DNA from: Thiodiazotropha sp037382205
Lineage (GTDB): Bacteria > Pseudomonadota > Gammaproteobacteria > Chromatiales > Chromatiaceae
Length of the DNA: 8,501 nucleotides
Direction of reading: 5' to 3'
NCBI GenBank assembly: GCA_037382205.1
Contig: JARRQD010000194.1
Location: 1 to 8,501 of the forward strand
Positions 6,113 through 8,501 of the stretch are shown here, in pieces. The first letter of the stretch is position 1. Each line of letters starts with the position of its first letter. Below the pieces are notes generated by a model. That model was not told where the DNA came from. It worked only from the letters and a program-made list of their open reading frames with translations, and ran no database searches. The translations under genes were made by a program, and so were the position numbers.

Positions 6113-6562
6113 ATGAATCCAGCGCCTCTTAGAATCGCCCCGAACAGCCGGGTGACAATGCACTTCTCCCTGGCTTTGAACGACGGCACAGAAGTGCTCT
6201 CCAGCTACCAGGAGTCACCACTGACATTCACCCTTGGGGATGGCACTATGGAGCCACTGCTCGAGTACGCCCTGCTCGGCTTACAGGCCGGTGATGAGCA
6301 GACACTGGAGGTCTCCGGCAACGAGGTCTATGGTCCGCCTGATGAAGACCTGATCCACTGGCTCAAACGATCTGATTTTCCCCAGGATATGCCATTAAGC
6401 GAATCCCAGGTCGTCGCCTTTGCCAGTCAACAGGGTGAGGAGCTTGCAGGCACCATTATTGAGCTCAGAGATGAGCAGTTACTGGTTGATTTCAACCACC
6501 CACTGAGCGGCAAGACCTTCCAATACCGAGTATCCATCATCAGCGTCGAAGCAGTGGAATAA
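6113..6562 (+). CDS. fkpB: FKBP-type peptidyl-prolyl isomerase FkpB (SlpA)
   Basis: A 149-aa cytoplasmic prolyl cis-trans isomerase/chaperone of the SlyD-like FKBP group. The family pattern is clear: VTMHFSLALNDGTEVLSSY (residues ~14-32), FTLGDGTMEPLLEYALLGLQ (39-58), then a VYGPPDEDLIHWLKRSDFP insert-in-flap region and a closing FNHPLSGKTFQYRVSIISV. The histidine- and cysteine-rich metal-binding tail of SlyD is absent, which favours FkpB. The length matches E. coli FkpB (149 aa). The ribosome-binding site before the ATG is weak. It ends 4 bases before ispH, the same order as the E. coli ileS-lspA-fkpB-ispH operon, so the two are almost certainly cotranscribed. Confidence 0.95.
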   Translation: MNPAPLRIAPNSRVTMHFSLALNDGTEVLSSYQESPLTFTLGDGTMEPLLEYALLGLQAGDEQTLEVSGNEVYGPPDEDLIHWLKRSDFPQDMPLSESQVVAFASQQGEELAGTIIELRDEQLLVDFNHPLSGKTFQYRVSIISVEAVE

Positions 6563-6566
6563 CACT

Positions 6567-7455
6567 ATGCAACGAATTTTACTCGCCAACCCAAGGGGAT
6601 TCTGTGCCGGGGTAGACCGGGCCATCGAAATCGTTGAGCGGGCCCTCGACCAGCTGGGAGCCCCGATCTATGTACGGCATGAAGTCGTGCACAACCGATT
6701 CGTGGTCGAGAGTCTGCGGGAAAGAGGCGCCATCTTTGTTGACGAGCTCGAATATGTACCCGATGGAAATACGGTCATTTTCAGTGCACACGGGGTCTCA
6801 CAAGCCGTGCGTGAAGAGGCAAAATTAAGACAGCTCAGAGTATTCGACGCGACCTGCCCCCTGGTGACCAAAGTACACATGGAAGTCGCCCGTCGCTGCC
6901 GGGATGGTTATGAGGTCATCCTGATCGGCCACAGAGGCCATCCTGAGGTCGAAGGCACCATGGGTCAGTGCACCCAGGAGGATGAAAAACCCCATATCCA
7001 CCTTGTGGTTACCACAAAGGATGTTAAGCAACTGCAGATTGATAACGCCGATAAAATCGCCTTTGTCACCCAGACCACCCTGTCGATGGATGACACGCAA
7101 CAGATCATCAAAGCGCTGCAACAGCGCTTTCCCAACCGCGGTCAAGGCGCTGGCAAAAAGCTGTGACCTGGTGCTGGTTGTCGGCTCACCGAACAGCTCC
7201 AACTCAAACCGGCTAAGGGAAATTGCCGAAAAGCATGGCCCACCCGCCTATCTGATCGATGGCGCCCACGATATTCATCAACACTGGTTGATCGGTAAAA
7301 ATGCTATCGGCGTCACCGCTGGGGCTTCAGCGCCAGAGGTTTTGGTCGAAAGCGTCATAGAGCAATTGAGAAAATGGGGTGCGGAAAAGGTCGTTGAGAC
7401 CCAGGGCAAATCTGAAGAGGTGGTGTTTGCTCTACCGAAATCGCTTCTAAAGTAG
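6567..7455 (+). pseudogene. ispH: ispH (lytB), 4-hydroxy-3-methylbut-2-enyl diphosphate reductase, disrupted by an internal deletion
   Basis: IspH is the last enzyme of the MEP isoprenoid pathway and needs an iron-sulfur cluster held by three cysteines. The first part (6567 to about 7133) is intact: RGFCAG with Cys13, YVRHEVVHN, FSAHGVSQAV, DATCPLVTK with Cys97, HPEVEGT and TQTTLS. After RFP (Pro189) the frame drifts to a TGA at 7164-7166. Homology resumes in the next frame at AVKALAKSCDLVLVVG (from 7138) and continues through SSNSNRL and VTAGASAP to the stop at 7453-7455. Against E. coli IspH, the residues equivalent to KIVGPRKDDICYATTNRQE, including the third cluster cysteine, are missing. 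Adding 53 bases restores one 314-codon frame of normal length. The gene is either a recent null allele with another functional copy elsewhere, or a sequence or assembly error. Confidence 0.88.
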
Positions 7456-7547
7456 CGGCTGTTCAATGACAACTACTTACTGCCCCAGTGCCCCACAACA
7501 TATTGACTGCGAACAATAAAAGCCCTCAAACCTCAGGAATTAAATTC

Positions 7548-7608
7548 ATTTCTCAGTGAGAAATTATCATTTCTCGATGTAAGGGTCTTTAATACCGACA
7601 AACGGTAT
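7548..7608. promoter_or_regulatory. Inverted and direct repeats upstream of the minor-pilin genes
   Basis: ATTTCTC-AGT-GAGAAAT (7548-7564) is a perfect inverted repeat; CATTTCTC at 7547-7554 recurs at 7568-7575, 21 bases on, about two helical turns. A second inverted repeat, ATACCG-N5-CGGTAT, lies at 7592-7608. No clear sigma54 or sigma70 boxes are placed beside them. The first hairpin has only short A/T flanks, so it is a poor terminator; a regulator site is more likely. Confidence 0.4.
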
Positions 7609-7663
7609 GTCATACACAACCAAGGTATTCTAATCTAAGTACCAGAATAGTCGGAGTTTAAAC

Positions 7664-8110
7664 ATGAAAGGAACAAAAGGCTTCACGCTTGTCGAGCTCG
7701 TCATGGCACTTGCTATTGGCTCGATACTAGTTGCTATCGCCATCCCTTCCTATGAAAGCATGACCGAAAGAAATGCCGTATCCACGACAAGCAATGAACT
7801 ATTGAGCGCGTTACTGCTGGCTCGCAGCGAAGCCATCAGACAGGAAGATCAGCCGGTATCACTGGAACCATCAACTGATGGATGGCAGGTTAATATGCAA
7901 GATGATACCAATCTGCTCAGCCATACAGTAGACAATGACAATATCGCCATTGATGGTAATGATATCACTTACAATGCCCGCGGTAGAGCCAGCCTGGGTA
8001 GCGCTCAATCCATAGATATCATTTATGATGGAACTGTCAAAAGCAGAATATGCCTAAGCCTAACCGGACGCCCTTATATCAAATCAGCCGACGCCGGAGC
8101 CTGCCCATGA
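7664..8110 (+). CDS. fimT: Type IV minor prepilin, FimT/GspH family
   Basis: A 148-aa prepilin. MKGTKG is the short leader cut by PilD after Gly6, and the mature N-terminus FTLVELVMALAIGSILVAIA is the hydrophobic assembly helix with the key Glu at mature position 5. A GspH/FimT-like beta domain follows, with two C-terminal cysteines (130 and 147) positioned for a disulfide. Minor pilins of this type help start pilus assembly at the inner membrane. GGAG at 7653-7656, 7 bases before the ATG, supports the start. The stop overlaps the pilV-like start in an ATGA, so the two are translationally coupled. FimT and FimU are hard to separate by sequence alone, so the gene symbol is provisional. Confidence 0.88.
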   Translation: MKGTKGFTLVELVMALAIGSILVAIAIPSYESMTERNAVSTTSNELLSALLLARSEAIRQEDQPVSLEPSTDGWQVNMQDDTNLLSHTVDNDNIAIDGNDITYNARGRASLGSAQSIDIIYDGTVKSRICLSLTGRPYIKSADAGACP

Positions 8111-8501
8111 GTTACAGTCACCCTCAATCACCTTTCAACAGATCGAAAGGTATGACGCTGGTCGAAGTGCTTATCGCGGCAGTGATCATTGGTATCGGGC
8201 TACTTGGAATCGCGTCTCTTCAAGTCACCGCACTGCAGGGGGCCAGTAACGCGGACTATCGATCCAGGGCAATTGATCTTAGCGCCTCTCTGGCTGACCG
8301 AATGAGAGCCAACCGACTTGGTGTAGCTGCAAATTCTTATTCCGATGCCAACGCCAATGCTACTGCCGACTGCGCGGCGCCACCGGCGACTGTTTGCGCT
8401 ATGACACCCTCCGCAAGCGCAGCACCCGCTCAGTGCACCACTTTGGATATGGCAAGTTTCGACATGTTGGAGATTCGCTGCAGAAACGGTGTTCAAAAGT
8501 C
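8107..8501 (+). CDS. pilV: Type IV minor prepilin, PilV-like (3' end outside window)
   Basis: A frame open to the right edge (131 codons seen). MSYSHPQSPFNRSKG is a 15-residue basic leader, cut after Gly15; the mature segment MTLVEVLIAAVIIGIGLLGI has Glu at position 5 and the VLIAxVIxxIGLLG pattern typical of PilV. ADRMRAN (about residues 65-71) is also a familiar PilV stretch. A low-complexity Ala/Ser/Asn/Thr-rich region with several cysteines follows. Mature residue 1 is Met rather than the usual Phe, which the prepilin methylase tolerates in other pilins. Translation probably starts from the ATGA overlap with fimT. The rest of the minor-pilin operon (pilW, pilX, pilY1, pilE in Pseudomonas) is expected beyond the edge. 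Confidence 0.88.
   Translation, partial: MSYSHPQSPFNRSKGMTLVEVLIAAVIIGIGLLGIASLQVTALQGASNADYRSRAIDLSASLADRMRANRLGVAANSYSDANANATADCAAPPATVCAMTPSASAAPAQCTTLDMASFDMLEIRCRNGVQK

Noticed and set aside
7134..7166. Programmed ribosomal frameshift to rescue ispH
   Set aside because: No slippery heptamer is present, and a frameshift could not restore the missing cysteine-containing segment.
6825..7202. 125-codon minus-strand frame inside ispH
   Set aside because: The plus strand has strong IspH homology on both sides; this is a shadow frame.

Overview
The window looks like chromosomal DNA of a gammaproteobacterium with roughly balanced base composition. The rimO, fkpB-ispH and type IV pseudopilin genes are typical of that class, and the order fkpB, ispH, then minor pilin genes resembles the lytB/pil region of Pseudomonas aeruginosa. 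Dispersed hairpin-rich repeats and a YgaP-like membrane protein would suit a Chromatiales or sulfur-oxidising lineage, but that is a guess; no rRNA or marker fixes the taxon.

Layout. 1-241: right part of a hairpin-rich repeat (copy A) that runs off the left edge and ends 9 bases before a LysR-type regulator gene (251-1177, +). 1172-3130: two minus-strand genes, a phosphotransferase/P-loop kinase fusion followed by a 118-aa protein of unknown function whose stop overlaps the lysR stop. 3131-3283: a divergent promoter region with a perfect palindrome inside a sigma70-like promoter. 3284-3484: a 66-aa YgaP-type membrane protein. 3546-4886 (-): rimO, encoding the ribosomal protein S12 methylthiotransferase. 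4887-5543: no gene. It holds a possible rimO promoter, a complete 167-bp MITE-like element (copy B) with terminal inverted repeats and a 5-bp target duplication, a decayed second repeat, and otherwise unrecognised DNA. 5544-6097: two small divergent genes of unknown function, with overlapping inverted repeats between their starts. 6113-7455: fkpB and ispH. 7664 to the right edge: fimT/gspH-like and pilV-like prepilin genes, the second cut by the window.

Three points stand out. First, ispH carries what looks like a 53-base internal deletion that shifts the frame and removes the segment holding the third iron-sulfur cysteine, although both halves are otherwise well conserved. Second, copies A and B of the repeat are 114/120 identical, and copy B has a clean target duplication, so the family is mobile or was recently; copy A seems to supply the ribosome-binding site, and perhaps the promoter, of the lysR gene. 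Third, several good palindromes sit in promoter regions (3153-3172, 5762-5788, 7548-7608) and may be operators.

The genes do not form one pathway. rimO (translation), fkpB (folding) and ispH (isoprenoid precursors) are housekeeping genes. The pilin genes begin a type IV pilus minor-pilin operon. The lysR gene, the kinase pair and the small genes look accessory. I see no clear new multi-gene system; the best candidates for undescribed biology are the repeat family and the divergent small-gene pair.
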